Shown piece by piece: positions 13,545 to 24,000 of a DNA stretch of 64,000 nucleotides. The DNA is taken from contig NC_031674.1 in NCBI RefSeq assembly GCF_001640025.1, positions 62,001-126,000 of the forward strand, given 5' to 3'. How positions within the stretch are numbered: position 1 is the stretch's first letter; the number at the start of each line of letters is the position of its first letter. The translations under genes were made by a program, and so were the position numbers. Below the pieces are notes generated by a model. That model saw nothing but the letters and a program-made list of their open reading frames with translations, was not told the DNA's origin and did not search any database. The DNA comes from Sugiyamaella lignohabitans. Taxonomy: Eukaryota > Ascomycota > Dipodascomycetes > Dipodascales > Trichomonascaceae.

Positions 13545-15095
13545 CTACTTCCCACCCAAAACTGTAGATAGATTTCTCTTGAGACTATATTTTGCCTCGT
13601 CCAGCTTTTCTACTTCTTCTTCCAACTTGCGCCTTTCATACGAAAGCTGCCGCTGCTGTTTGGCTTTCTCCGCGAGAATCTTATTTTGGCGATCTTGTAT
13701 ACTCCTATCTGAACTGGAAGTTTTCTGGGTCTGTAATTTCAAGAGCGTTTCATCAACTAGCTTACTAATTTGGTCATCAGGAACAATATAAAATCGAACG
13801 TCGTTGAATAAAGTATCGGTAAGTTTAGACAAGTCGCTGCTGTGTTTAATCTTCGAACTGAGGAACTCTTTGACAAGAGTGATCTGGTCATTTTGAGGTT
13901 TCTTCTTATAAGAAGCATACTCTCGGTAGATTTTCTCTTTATCTTTATCTGTCAACTCTGGAATATCGAACAAAGCTTCATTGCGATACTTCCGCTTAAA
14001 ATCAACATAGAAATATTTTTCTTTGTATTTTCGACGTACGAGACTTAAAAATCTACCGACAGGCGAATCTTCAACCATCTTTTTGATGATATCCTCTGTA
14101 GAATCTTGAGTTTTTGTAGACAACTCTTCATGCTGAAGCTTCTGCTCCCTAATTTTTAGTGCAGCCCATTTATCGAAGGCATCTGATCTTGCTGAATTAC
14201 TTTCCAAGATATCATAACGGTCATCATCTAAAACTTTGTTGAGCTCTACCTCCCAAACTCCGAAAGGATTGATGGAGAAATCTTCCAATAGGCTATAAAA
14301 TATCGACAGTCTTTCCTGATTTGTCAAGTCAGCATTTCCTGTACTATCGTCATTTTTCAAATCATCTTCAATATTATCCCAGTCTAATTCAAACCCTGTT
14401 CCCAGGCCATCATCATCATTGCTCATTTCTTCTAAGCTATTTTCGTCGTTCAGATCAATATTATCATCATCATTTTCCCGGTCGCTCTCTACCCCTTCAT
14501 CGTCACTGACATCTTCTATGACGGTGTTATCAGGAGCTGAGTTTGCATTGCCTTCTTCGGTTCCAGCCTCCAATCGTCCCTGTTCTTCGAATTTAGGAGC
14601 TGCACTATCAGTACTAAGAGTGAGTCCTCTCGCTCTGGCAACAAGAAGTATCAAGTCATCTCTATCCATCTCCTCTATTTTCCTCAGAACATCTTCAGGA
14701 ACATCCCAAAATGACTTGTTTGTCTGAGGGTTGTACACAAACCATCTTCCTGACTTGAGAATGACTATCAACCACGGATCACAGTCCTTGACTGCAACCT
14801 TGACTTGTGGGGGATCAATACTTCTCAGATCCTTTTTTCGCTTTCGTTTTTGATTAGATTGCTTTGGTTTCTCCGTCCTTTCATGATTTTGGTTCTCTGT
14901 CCGTGGCCCTGTTGGTATCCGACTGGTGCTTTCAGAAGAATTGTTATTCTTAACGGATGCTATAACTTGCGAATCAGACTTGGGTCGTTCATAAGTTGAC
15001 CTCTTAGATTCAGCGTGATAGTAGTAAAAGTGCCCTGATGGCGCAAGATGCCGGGTCCACCCAGTGGGTAAAGTATCATCTTTCGAAACTGACAT
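13545..15095 (-). CDS. URN1: WW/FF-domain pre-mRNA splicing factor Urn1-like
   Basis: 516 residues, one exon. WW domain 1 covers residues 9-38 (LPTGWTRHLAPSGHFYYYH...YERP). A second, degenerate WW-like unit covers 107-134 (PWLIVILKSGRWFVYNPQTNKSFWDVP). A long acidic stretch (about 160-250) leads into an FF domain near 261-312 (NQERLSIFYSLLEDF...SDAFDKWA). WW followed by FF is the architecture of S. cerevisiae Urn1 and S. pombe Dre4, which associate with spliceosomal factors. The many short introns in this genome make such a factor unsurprising. The C terminus is a charged coiled coil. ATG at 15095 is the first in frame. The gene is divergent from PRE9 across 191 bp. Confidence 0.82.
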   Translation of the reverse strand: MSVSKDDTLPTGWTRHLAPSGHFYYYHAESKRSTYERPKSDSQVIASVKNNNSSESTSRIPTGPRTENQNHERTEKPKQSNQKRKRKKDLRSIDPPQVKVAVKDCDPWLIVILKSGRWFVYNPQTNKSFWDVPEDVLRKIEEMDRDDLILLVARARGLTLSTDSAAPKFEEQGRLEAGTEEGNANSAPDNTVIEDVSDDEGVESDRENDDDNIDLNDENSLEEMSNDDDGLGTGFELDWDNIEDDLKNDDSTGNADLTNQERLSIFYSLLEDFSINPFGVWEVELNKVLDDDRYDILESNSARSDAFDKWAALKIREQKLQHEELSTKTQDSTEDIIKKMVEDSPVGRFLSLVRRKYKEKYFYVDFKRKYRNEALFDIPELTDKDKEKIYREYASYKKKPQNDQITLVKEFLSSKIKHSSDLSKLTDTLFNDVRFYIVPDDQISKLVDETLLKLQTQKTSSSDRSIQDRQNKILAEKAKQQRQLSYERRKLEEEVEKLDEAKYSLKRNLSTVLGGK

Positions 15096-15286
15096 TCATA
15101 GACCGTTCTATAATTTCCTCCCCAGCTAATTCTAATCCTTAATAATTAATCTGAGCTAGATCTGAGACGAGGTGTACAGTTATGCGCGTGCGCGCATGCT
15201 TACCTTATGAACCTAGATCCCCAATGTGTTATCACAGCATCACAACTTAGCATTTTCATCAAGACCCCCGAGCCACAACATTTACA
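15096..15286. promoter_or_regulatory. URN1/PRE9 divergent promoter with alternating purine-pyrimidine run
   Basis: This 191-bp shared promoter contains ATGCGCGTGCGCGCATGC at 15182-15199. It is an uninterrupted 18-nt alternation of purine and pyrimidine and nearly palindromic, the sequence type that favours Z-DNA. It lies about 90 bp from each start codon. Confidence 0.45.
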
Positions 15287-16273
15287 ATGAGTAGACGATA
15301 CGATAGTAGAACAACAATTTTTTCGCCAGAAGGCAGACTTCATCAGGTGAGTACTAATAGTTTAACATGTTAGATCAATTGCGGTTGAGTAGTGTAGCTT
15401 TGAGTACTACGATTGCCACTGTTCATTGCCACTGGAGAAGTTGACCAACTTTGGCAATGGGTAATTCAAAATAGCGCCTCTCAAAGGTATCCTACAATTA
15501 TGTTCGCTTACTTATTATGAGTGGTGATGATAATTGGATGACAATTGAGGATAAGTAGCTAGGAACTAACAAGGCCTTAGGTTGAATATGCACTGGAAGC
15601 TATTTCACACGCAGGAACTGCCATTGGTATTCTTGCTAAGGATGGTATTGTTTTGGCTGCTGAAAAGAAGGTTACTAGTAAGCTTCTTGAACAAGATGTC
15701 TCGGCTGAAAAGATGTATATATTAGACGATCATATTGTGTGTGCCGTTGCTGGTATTGACTCTGATGCCAGTATTCTTGTTAATAGAGCTCGTGTATTCG
15801 CACAGAGCTATCTGAAGACATATTCCGAAGAGATTCCCTGTGAAATTCTTGTCAAGAGGCTTTGTGATATCAAACAAGGATATACTCAATATGGAGGTTT
15901 AAGACCATTTGGTGTGAGTTTTGTGTTTGCCGGTTATGATGATCTTCATGGCTTCCAACTCTACACGTCAAACCCTTCAGGTAATTACAGCGGATGGAAG
16001 GCCACTAGTGTCGGTGCAAATGGAGCATCTGCTCAAACTCTATTAAAGCAGGAATATAAGGAAGATTTCAGCTTAGATCAAGCATGTGAGCTAGCAATGA
16101 AAGTTCTTAGCAAGACTATGGACAGTGCTACTCTTACTAGCGAAAAATTGGAGTTTTCGACTGTGGGCAAAGACTCCGCCAGTGGAAAGGTATATCAGAA
16201 GATCTGGAAACCTGCTGATATCGATGCTCTGCTCAAAGCTACTGGTTTAGGTAAAGCCGAAGAAGATGATTAG
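15287..16273 (+). CDS. PRE9: 20S proteasome alpha-3 subunit Pre9, 2 exons
   Basis: Exon 1 is 15287-15346 and exon 2 is 15581-16273, giving 250 residues. Exon 1 supplies MSRRYDSRTTIFSPEGRLHQ, the proteasome alpha N-terminal helix; exon 2 opens with VEYALEAISHAGTAIGILAKDGIVLAAEKK. The matching of these halves fixes the intron (GTGAGT donor, AACTAAC branch near 15564-15570, TTAG acceptor). GYTQYGGLRPFGVSFVFAGYDD and LYTSNPSGNYSGWKA identify alpha-3 (Pre9/PSMA4), the one non-essential alpha subunit in S. cerevisiae. It forms part of the 20S core outer ring. The intron is 234 nt, several times longer than most here, and holds two Rpn4-like boxes. Tyr-Leu-Lys-Thr-Tyr uses CTG for Leu, supporting the standard code. 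Confidence 0.97.
15413..15433 (-). promoter_or_regulatory. Tandem Rpn4/PACE-like boxes inside PRE9 intron
   Basis: TTGCCACT occurs twice, at 15413-15420 and 15426-15433, which reads AGTGGCAA on the minus strand. The proteasome-associated control element bound by Rpn4 is GGTGGCAAA, with the core GTGGCAA present here. The spacing is 13 bp, slightly over one helical turn. No such box was noticed in the short promoter upstream of the ATG. Confidence 0.4.
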
Positions 16274-16446
16274 ATTATATAACTAATACATAATATTACC
16301 AAGTTTTGTAGGAAACAGATATTGTTCCTTCTGCAGAACTTATGAGCACATTTTGAGAAGTAGAAAAGGCCGATGCACTTGCCAAATATATAAGATTAGT
16401 TATGGTACTATGTTCTGGGAGGAGAATTAAATGAAGAAAGTTAGTA

Positions 16447-17457
16447 CTATGAGATAGCAAGGAATCTCTGCCGTATTGCAGAAACTCCATCGTAGCTAAT
16501 ACCCGATATTTGATGCACAGGAGAGGGTGATGACAAAGTTGTAGCAACTGTGGAAAATGCGTAAGGTCCAAATGAAGAGGATGTTTGGCTAGGTTGTGTT
16601 CCGAATCTAAAAGACGATCGTTCGTTGCGTGCCAGTTCCTCAAACCATTCAGTCATGCGATGTACATTCGCTCGTGTTGGCGGATCTATTAGCATTCGAG
16701 TCGCATGAGACGATCTAGGAGATTCAGAAGATTCCCTGAAGCAGTATGAGAATATTCGTGTCAACACTCGAACTGGTTTATTTTCCTGATCTGGAGGGCT
16801 CACTACTCCACGTCTAATAGCAGCCTCTAGTGACGGCCGCTGCGAGTCACTAAAGAATCCTCTAATGATATCAACTACCCGCTGCCGTTCAAGAGATCCT
16901 ATTTTGTCTGCAAAAATGCTACCACCATGCTTCATAACACCCCTATCAATAAGCTCCTTACGCGTGGGGCGTCTACTTAAACCTCGACGTAATGAATCTT
17001 TTACGAATATTCTCGCCAACCTTGTGCTTGCCAAAATGTGCTTTTGGCATGGACTAGGAGCCAGTTGGACCCGTGAGAGAAGAATGTTTCGATCATATAA
17101 GTCTTTGCAGGAAGGCCGAAGCGGATAAGCACGTTCCAGCCATTTCGCAGTCTGTGTTAACCTACGATGATGGAGCTGTGGATCCTGAGCTAGACGCCGA
17201 AATCTATGGTCAACCTTTGAGCAATTATATAGGTCTGGAATATCCAGGAACTCAAACACCGCCACCCAGAGTTCGTCTGGTAACTGTGGGGAAGATGAAT
17301 TTCGCAAGCCTTTTCGCCCCGAATCTGCCTCGCTTGTCGCATCAAATGGAGACATTTTTGGCATCACTTCCCTTGAAATCGCTCTAGTACCCTTTATTTG
17401 TATATTTTCTGATCCTTTTAGGTTCATCCGATCCTGTGAAAATTCCCCGTGGTTCAT
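16447..17457 (-). CDS. F-box protein with three RPEL-like motifs
   Basis: 336 residues from the first ATG (17457); the frame is open upstream but lacks another ATG. An F-box lies at about residues 58-95 (PQLPDELWVAVFEFLDIPDLYNCSKVDHRFR), the Skp1-binding module of SCF ubiquitin ligases. Beyond it are three motifs matching RPxxxELxxRxIL: RPSCKDLYDRNIL (115-127), RPTRKELIDRGVM (164-176) and RPSLEAAIRRGVV (207-219). RPEL motifs bind G-actin in animal MRTF and Phactr proteins. The C-terminal third is Ser-rich and apparently disordered. I do not recognise a named yeast orthologue. A substrate-adaptor role follows from the F-box; actin binding is only inference. Convergent with PRE9. Confidence 0.78.
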   Translation of the reverse strand: MNHGEFSQDRMNLKGSENIQIKGTRAISREVMPKMSPFDATSEADSGRKGLRNSSSPQLPDELWVAVFEFLDIPDLYNCSKVDHRFRRLAQDPQLHHRRLTQTAKWLERAYPLRPSCKDLYDRNILLSRVQLAPSPCQKHILASTRLARIFVKDSLRRGLSRRPTRKELIDRGVMKHGGSIFADKIGSLERQRVVDIIRGFFSDSQRPSLEAAIRRGVVSPPDQENKPVRVLTRIFSYCFRESSESPRSSHATRMLIDPPTRANVHRMTEWFEELARNERSSFRFGTQPSQTSSSFGPYAFSTVATTLSSPSPVHQISGISYDGVSAIRQRFLAIS

Positions 17458-17818
17458 CTTATATCCTATAAACGTATCTGTATTGCAATTCTTTGCGGGT
17501 TTGTGCGATGCTCGCACATACACATACACTTCAGCTTCAAATCTCTAAGCTCTAAGACCGCTTTCCGTGTTATAATAGCCTCCAAAGTAAAGGCTAACTT
17601 GATCTGTCGTCTGAATCTTCTCTTGACGTTTCTATGTTGGTGCACAGAATATGGCAATGTGACGTAGATAAGGAAAAAAGAAAATAGTCTTTTGGCTACA
17701 GAATCGTTCTTAACGCCCGTTTGTAAATCCTCAATTTTTTTTATAAGGAGCAGATTGGTAAATTGTATAACCAAGTACTTTGGTTATTTAAACGAGTATA
17801 TTTCCTACTGTGATTTAA

Positions 17819-18058
17819 ACACCTCTGAAGTTTGGTAGCTGTAAAAAGTATCAGCAAACATATGCCGGATTGCCTCCTGAGAAGGCGCGGCAGTTGTTAT
17901 CTCCACATTGTATGTGCGTCTTCTGCAAGTTAAATCATGCAAGCAGCGATGACGTTATGCCAGGCATGAGAAGATCCTCAAGGTCCCAAAAAATGAACTT
18001 CACAACAGGTGAGGACCTATACTACCATCTTAAAGATGTTATCAAAAAAAATACATAG
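17819..18058 (+). CDS. Unassigned short ORF with zinc-finger-like residues
   Basis: An open frame of 79 codons runs from after the TAA at 17816 to TAG at 18056-18058. It has no ATG until well inside. The translation contains HCMCVFCKLNH and FTTGEDLYYHLKDVI, with Cys-x2-Cys spacing followed by Phe-x5-Leu-x2-His, reminiscent of a stretched C2H2 finger. It could be the last exon of a small gene lying between the F-box gene and TAO3, but no GTAAGT/GTATGT donor or good branch was found upstream. It may also be a remnant or chance ORF. Low confidence. Confidence 0.22.
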   Translation, partial: TPLKFGSCKKYQQTYAGLPPEKARQLLSPHCMCVFCKLNHASSDDVMPGMRRSSRSQKMNFTTGEDLYYHLKDVIKKNT

Positions 18059-18094
18059 ATTAATAAATACTGATAATCAAAAGTTGACCACCGC

Positions 18095-21000
18095 TTATCT
18101 TGGAGGTGGGAATTGATACGAACTCTGTCCTGTCTGATTATCTTTGTGCCTTGTTAAAGAAGATACCGACGAAGATGCAGACATTGAGGCTGGGCTATTT
18201 GATAACTTTGTTCCAAAGGTCATTACGCTTGACCTGCCATTTCGAGATTTGCTCTTTGATCTCGGCTCTTCCTCTTGCCGTTGTTCTTCTTTTGCATTGT
18301 CATCCCGAATGTCCTTTTCTTTCACTTTATCAAGCTTTGAAGCCTTCTTTTTCACTTTGCGAATATTTGCTCCTCTCAAGAAACTTTCTAATCTAAAAGA
18401 ATTCTCTTGTGGTGCTGATGGCATCTCGGCCTGGTCTCGCATAATCGGAGATTGCACTCGCTGTACAGGCGAGGATGGATTAGAAGACGACGATGATTTT
18501 GTTCTAGCAAGTCTTGGAACCACTCCACTCAATTTCTTACTACTACCAGAATTCGGTGAGGTAACATACTTAGTAAACGATACAGTGGATCCACCGTTAT
18601 GAAGTTTGAACTCATCACCAGTAGACTCTAAATCTTGGGGACTCATATTTTGATCATCTATGTCAGGTGATGACAGTACCGAACCTGAGGAAAGGCTGCT
18701 TGATCTTGTGTGACGGCCAAAATCAACAATCTCCCGTTTTCTTGGTGTAGGGGGACCACCGCTATTACCAATGACTGATACATTAGTGCTACTACCAAAT
18801 CTCGCGTCAGCTGTGGGTGTAGTAGGACTATTACCAAACGAATCTGCCAGCGATGTTTTGAACGAAGTTGTCGATGGAGTCCTAGCAAGAGATCGATTTA
18901 AAATCAATGACACTTTCTTGTCGTACAACTGTGGAACAGATTCAACAGGATCAAGATTGTTATCTGTGCTCATATCAGTATCTGTGACGGAAATATTGTG
19001 CTCGTGGTTTGGTCTCTGCTGCCGTGATTTCTTCATATCTCTCGTAAAGAATGAATCCAAATTATCCAAGGCTGTCCACATATGGCTAAGTGAGCCTCCC
19101 TCCACATCTTCTGCCACCGAAACACTATCTGTTCTATCCAATGGACCACCCATAAAGCCGTACTCTTCTTTATGAAATTGAAATTCCTCGGCTGACACAG
19201 GAATCTGTTCAGTACTAGGAGTCGTGTTGCAAGTGTAGAATACAGCGTGGACATTGTTTCTTGTAATGTTGGCAGTAACTGCCGGCATTGGAATAGCCCA
19301 TCCACTTTCATCTGGAATACCAAACATAGTAGCTGTCTTTTCATATTCCTTACGAATGGTTCTATTACCCAAACTCATCCTCAAAACGTGTTTATCCATG
19401 TTACTTGCTGAGATGCTAATTGTTTCATCCAATACTCCTAACGCTTGCTCGGCATAGTCTGTCTGTAATAATCTCAGTAAAGGAGATATAATATCTGCCC
19501 CTACTCCCGCAAACTCTTCTTTCTGCAAATCAACCATCGGTAATATCTTCTTGAGTATATCCATAGTTTCCGTCTTAACCCATTTGATTTTGTTGGATAG
19601 AATTCCAAGCAAGAATATTAGAACTGACCCTTCGCAAGATGGGAAGAAATTATTCTGTAAAGCTTGAATAGTCTGGTTCAAAAAGTCTTGTTTTGATCTA
19701 AACCTTCCTTTGCCGAACGACACCAAAATACGTGACAGAGCCCCCAATCCCCGTTCATCACACATTTGCCTGAGCCTATCTGAAGAAGCTTCAATTTCAG
19801 GGGTAGTCTCACCTATTTCCAAGGCATGAAGGTAACGAGGTAGGTTAATGGAGATAGCCAAAGCCAATCGGTCAGGCCCAGCTATAATTTCGCTGTCCTG
19901 CAATTGATTCAATCGATCCAAAATACGAAGAGACTGTTCCCATGCCAAGGACGATCGCAACCCAGGTATCACAGCATGTTGTAGTCCTCTAAACTTAGCT
20001 TCCCACTTAGGCGGGAAGGTTGCAATCAAGCAGGCCACAGTCTCTGCTGAGTCAAGATCGATTTTTGAAATAAACTTCTCTAGAATAGACAAGACTTCAA
20101 TGAACTCTTGTTCATGCACTGTTCCTAAACATGCGACCGTTGCCCAGAATAATTGTGGATAATTAATCAAATCTTCCGATGCTAATTCTGCCGTCACAGC
20201 ATTGAGAGTCATCAGAATTTGCATTGCAAATCCCTGGATGTCTGTGGTACTGTCTGATATAGTATTCGACAATCTAGCAAGCATGTCGGCAAGCATGTTC
20301 TGATCCAGAGTGAACAACAGACACCGGAATACTTGGAATGACCTACACGCGATGTGCCTAACTGGACAAGTAGTAGCCCACATCAAAGCTACACGAGACC
20401 AGTTTTCTCGCAAGTCGGGGATTTGAGTGCCAAATATACCAAGGATGTCCTTGATCATCTGAACCATCATTTTCGGGGTACGTGCACCATTTTTGTCACT
20501 ATTCAAGTTATCATACGACCAGTTGAACTTGGAGTTACTGACCCTTATCAACTCACAAAACTCTTGTGCACCTGCTTGTGAGCCAGCAAACTCATTCACA
20601 ACATGTACCAAAAGTTCGCGAGATCTATCGTTGATGATTGGTAGGTAATGGTCAAACAGAACCAAGGACACATGCAAAATCAAGGGTAAATTGGCTTTTA
20701 CACTTTCGAGAGGAGAAACAATAAGATCTACCAACAGAATCAGGGCCAACTGACCATGCGAAAAAGTAGTCTCCTTATTGCCCACAGGTAATACAGCAGA
20801 AATGGTTGCCACGTAAGGATACATTCTTTCTGCGATTGATAAATCATAAGGTTCCAGGTGCTGGGGAATCATTGCCTTTGGCTGTAAGTATTTCATCAAA
20901 GCATCTATGAGAGTAGTTCCTGCAGGAGGCGCAGCCAAATATGCCAATATTTTCCGTGAGTATTCGACAAACACTGGATCCCTCCTTTCAAGGCTGTGAT

Positions 21001-24000
21001 GAAGCACAAAGTTCATAATTGCATTCACGTTATTTGGGTATTTTCCATTGCCCAATGCAACCCATAAAGCTTCCACTTCATTTTGGATCCTATTACTGAA
21101 AGTAACAGTGATTTCAAACAAGTTGTTCATAACCATTGCCGTAGAGGGAGTAGGCATGTCATTGACCTCGACTTGAAGTTCAACTGCTTGAATCCATGGC
21201 AGTAGCACTGCCAAAATGTCTCGTCTCGATATATCGTTCACGACGTGGAAGAACTTTGTAAGCTCTGAAAATACCAGGTACGTCTCTTGGGGATGATCTT
21301 TAGCAAATCTACTTGAAAGATTGAACATGGCCCTTTTGTATACTACTGGAGTACTGTTGGTAATATTCACGCGATACTCCTGCAAACAGGACGTTCCATA
21401 GAATCTAATTTCTGTTGCCTTCAATAAATCTACTGCTAGAGACCGGACCTCGTCATCTTCGTCCCCTGTCTTGAAAAGTCCAAGAGCTAGAGCTTGGCGC
21501 ACCTCGCAAGGATAATCAGGAATTTCCAGTAAAATCTCTGCTAAAGCAACAAAATAACTCTTCGATGCCTTGGGCTCACTGTGTATACGATAACCATTTG
21601 CAACAGTCTCCTCGAAAATAATGGGATGGTCTGGGTTATGAATAAGTAGATTCTTCAAGGCTCTCTTACCCAGACTATGCATTTCATCATTAGGACTCTC
21701 GAACATAGTACCAATCCACTTCAGCAACCCAGAGATATTAAATGAAACGTTCGATTTTCTACGGCCCGCAGCATCCAATGGCTGCATTAGTGGACCAGCA
21801 CACAATGCCGCCAATACACTTAAAATTGCTATGTCAGATTTCTTCTTCTCGAGCTCCATTGAAGCCAGAATAATGTTGTGCTCCCTAGAATCTTTCACTG
21901 TAGAAAGTGCAGCCCTTTTCATTTTGGCTTCCCTCTCACGAGCCACATTCCAATGCTGTCCGACTGTACACCAGTCTTCAATGAGCGTGAAGTACCGCAT
22001 ACGCGACTCAAATGATATCGGATTGGAGCGCTCAGTGTTACGGCTAACTCCAAGAAAGACATTCTCAAGGAGTCCGCAGAAATACCTTCGAAGTTTCTGG
22101 AAGTTATAATCTACTTGGACCCGAGGTAAACTTAAAAAGTTTCGGAGCGTGTTCAAAAACCCGACAAACTCAGAAATGATCCATTCATCTTCAGCCACAG
22201 ATGGTAGTTCAAGATAGTGTGAAGTAATATACAGCAAATGCACGATTTCAGTAATCACTCGCTCTTGCCTATAGGCTAGCGAAATCGCCGCTGACGAGTC
22301 TTTTCGGATCCCCACTGTCTGCTTAGAGGACACATTGGATTGGTTGCTTTGTGACTGATTCAATCGCTGTGACTCCTCCGCCCATGTCTCAATGGCCGGC
22401 TGTAAGCATTCAATCAGTGCTTTGTAAATATTAACGTTGATACATCCAATACCAGTGATAATAGCATCTCGGATGACGGGATGATCCACGCCCAATAGAG
22501 GAATCACCATTCGGAACACAGACCTAACTGAGGTTATCCGTTGGTGGTGAATTGTAATCTTCTGAGCAGATTTCTTACGGCCATGCTGATATCTGCTATC
22601 AGGTATATGGAGTTTTTGCTCGTCAGTAAGCGTTAGAGTTGAACAGGCCACTATTAAATAAGTTCTCCATTGTTCAACCACAACCTCGGGGTGCGTCCTC
22701 ATTGGGTGTTTCAGAATAAATGCATAATTCGCAGTTCCGGCAACAGCTTCTGACCTCGAAAACTCAACCACCACGTCATACATACGAACCAATCGAACAC
22801 AGACAATGTTGCGACAGATTGCTATTGGGATGGGATAATTTTCAAAGCATTTTTTAATGAATGTCGGGAAGGCCTTTAACCAAAGAGCAGTGTCAACACC
22901 ATAGTCAGACTCCGCTAATGCAACCAATGTTTCCTTCTTTTTGCCATGGAGCTTTGCAAGACGGCTACGCTCTGGCATACTCAATTCAATATTGGGCTTC
23001 GAGGCCTCAAACAGCTCGGTCAAGTCAACTGTTTCCATAAGCTGTATAACCCTACAAGGAGGAGTTAATGTGCTTTTCGACGGAGTTCTTGAATGAGACT
23101 TGGTCATATGTTGACCATGATCTCGGATAGCTTCATCAAACTCTGTTGTCAGCCGGATGATTTTTACAGCCAGTAACCTGATAGCCCTATCTTGAGAACA
23201 CAAGAAAAACAACCCATTGCCCTCAATCTCCTCGACTGCAGACCACCAATTGTTCAAAATCATATCGTCACTTCTCCTTGACGAATCATCGTCGCTTGGT
23301 TGTGAGACTGATAAACTGCCTGATGTTTCAGACTGATTTGCGTCTCTTTTGGTAAGAACTCTAATGTTCGCAATCCATATCTCTAACAGTGATACATATA
23401 CCTGCAAAATTTTCTCAAACTCGGAAGCAGAGGAAGGCGGGCAGTCATAACTGGTGAATATTTTCTCATCAAAGGAAAACATTAACTTGGTGTAAATATT
23501 GACAATGGCCCTTGTATCCCTGGTTTCCACCAAACATTTCAACGCTGATATAGATGCTTGTGCTACCTTGGGGTTGCTGTGAACGACGTTGCGACAGAGA
23601 ATTTCAGTCGTTCTAGTAAGAGTCTGTGTATCTGGAAAGTGGCACCATGGGATGAAATCGATAACTGCCGAAAATAGTTCAAGATATGCCAATCTTTGAT
23701 GCTGAGCATAGCTATCGTTATTGCCAAAGTGGAAAGATACAGACATCGGTTTTAGTTGAATGGGGCGGTCATCAACTGAAGTGATATGAGCTCCAAACTG
23801 CGTATCGCAGAGAACTGCAAGCTTAACAATGCATTTACAGCACTTTTCATAAAACTGCAACAACGAACCTGTTGGAAGAGGTATGTGTTTTGGCTCTGAA
23901 CGATCCTTATTTGACATAACAGACTGCAAAACGACATCGTCAGGGAATGGAGGTCGGGACGCAGAGGTGCCGGTAGTTTCATGATCGGAGAGTATATACA

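Noticed and set aside
15287..16273. Possible CTG-Ser genetic code
   Set aside because: CTG falls at conserved Leu positions, for example in the Tyr-Leu-Lys-Thr-Tyr segment of Pre9, so standard decoding is the better reading.
16296..16643. 115-codon minus-strand frame beside the F-box gene
   Set aside because: It overlaps the F-box coding end in another frame and has no recognisable features; the F-box frame is clearly the coding one.
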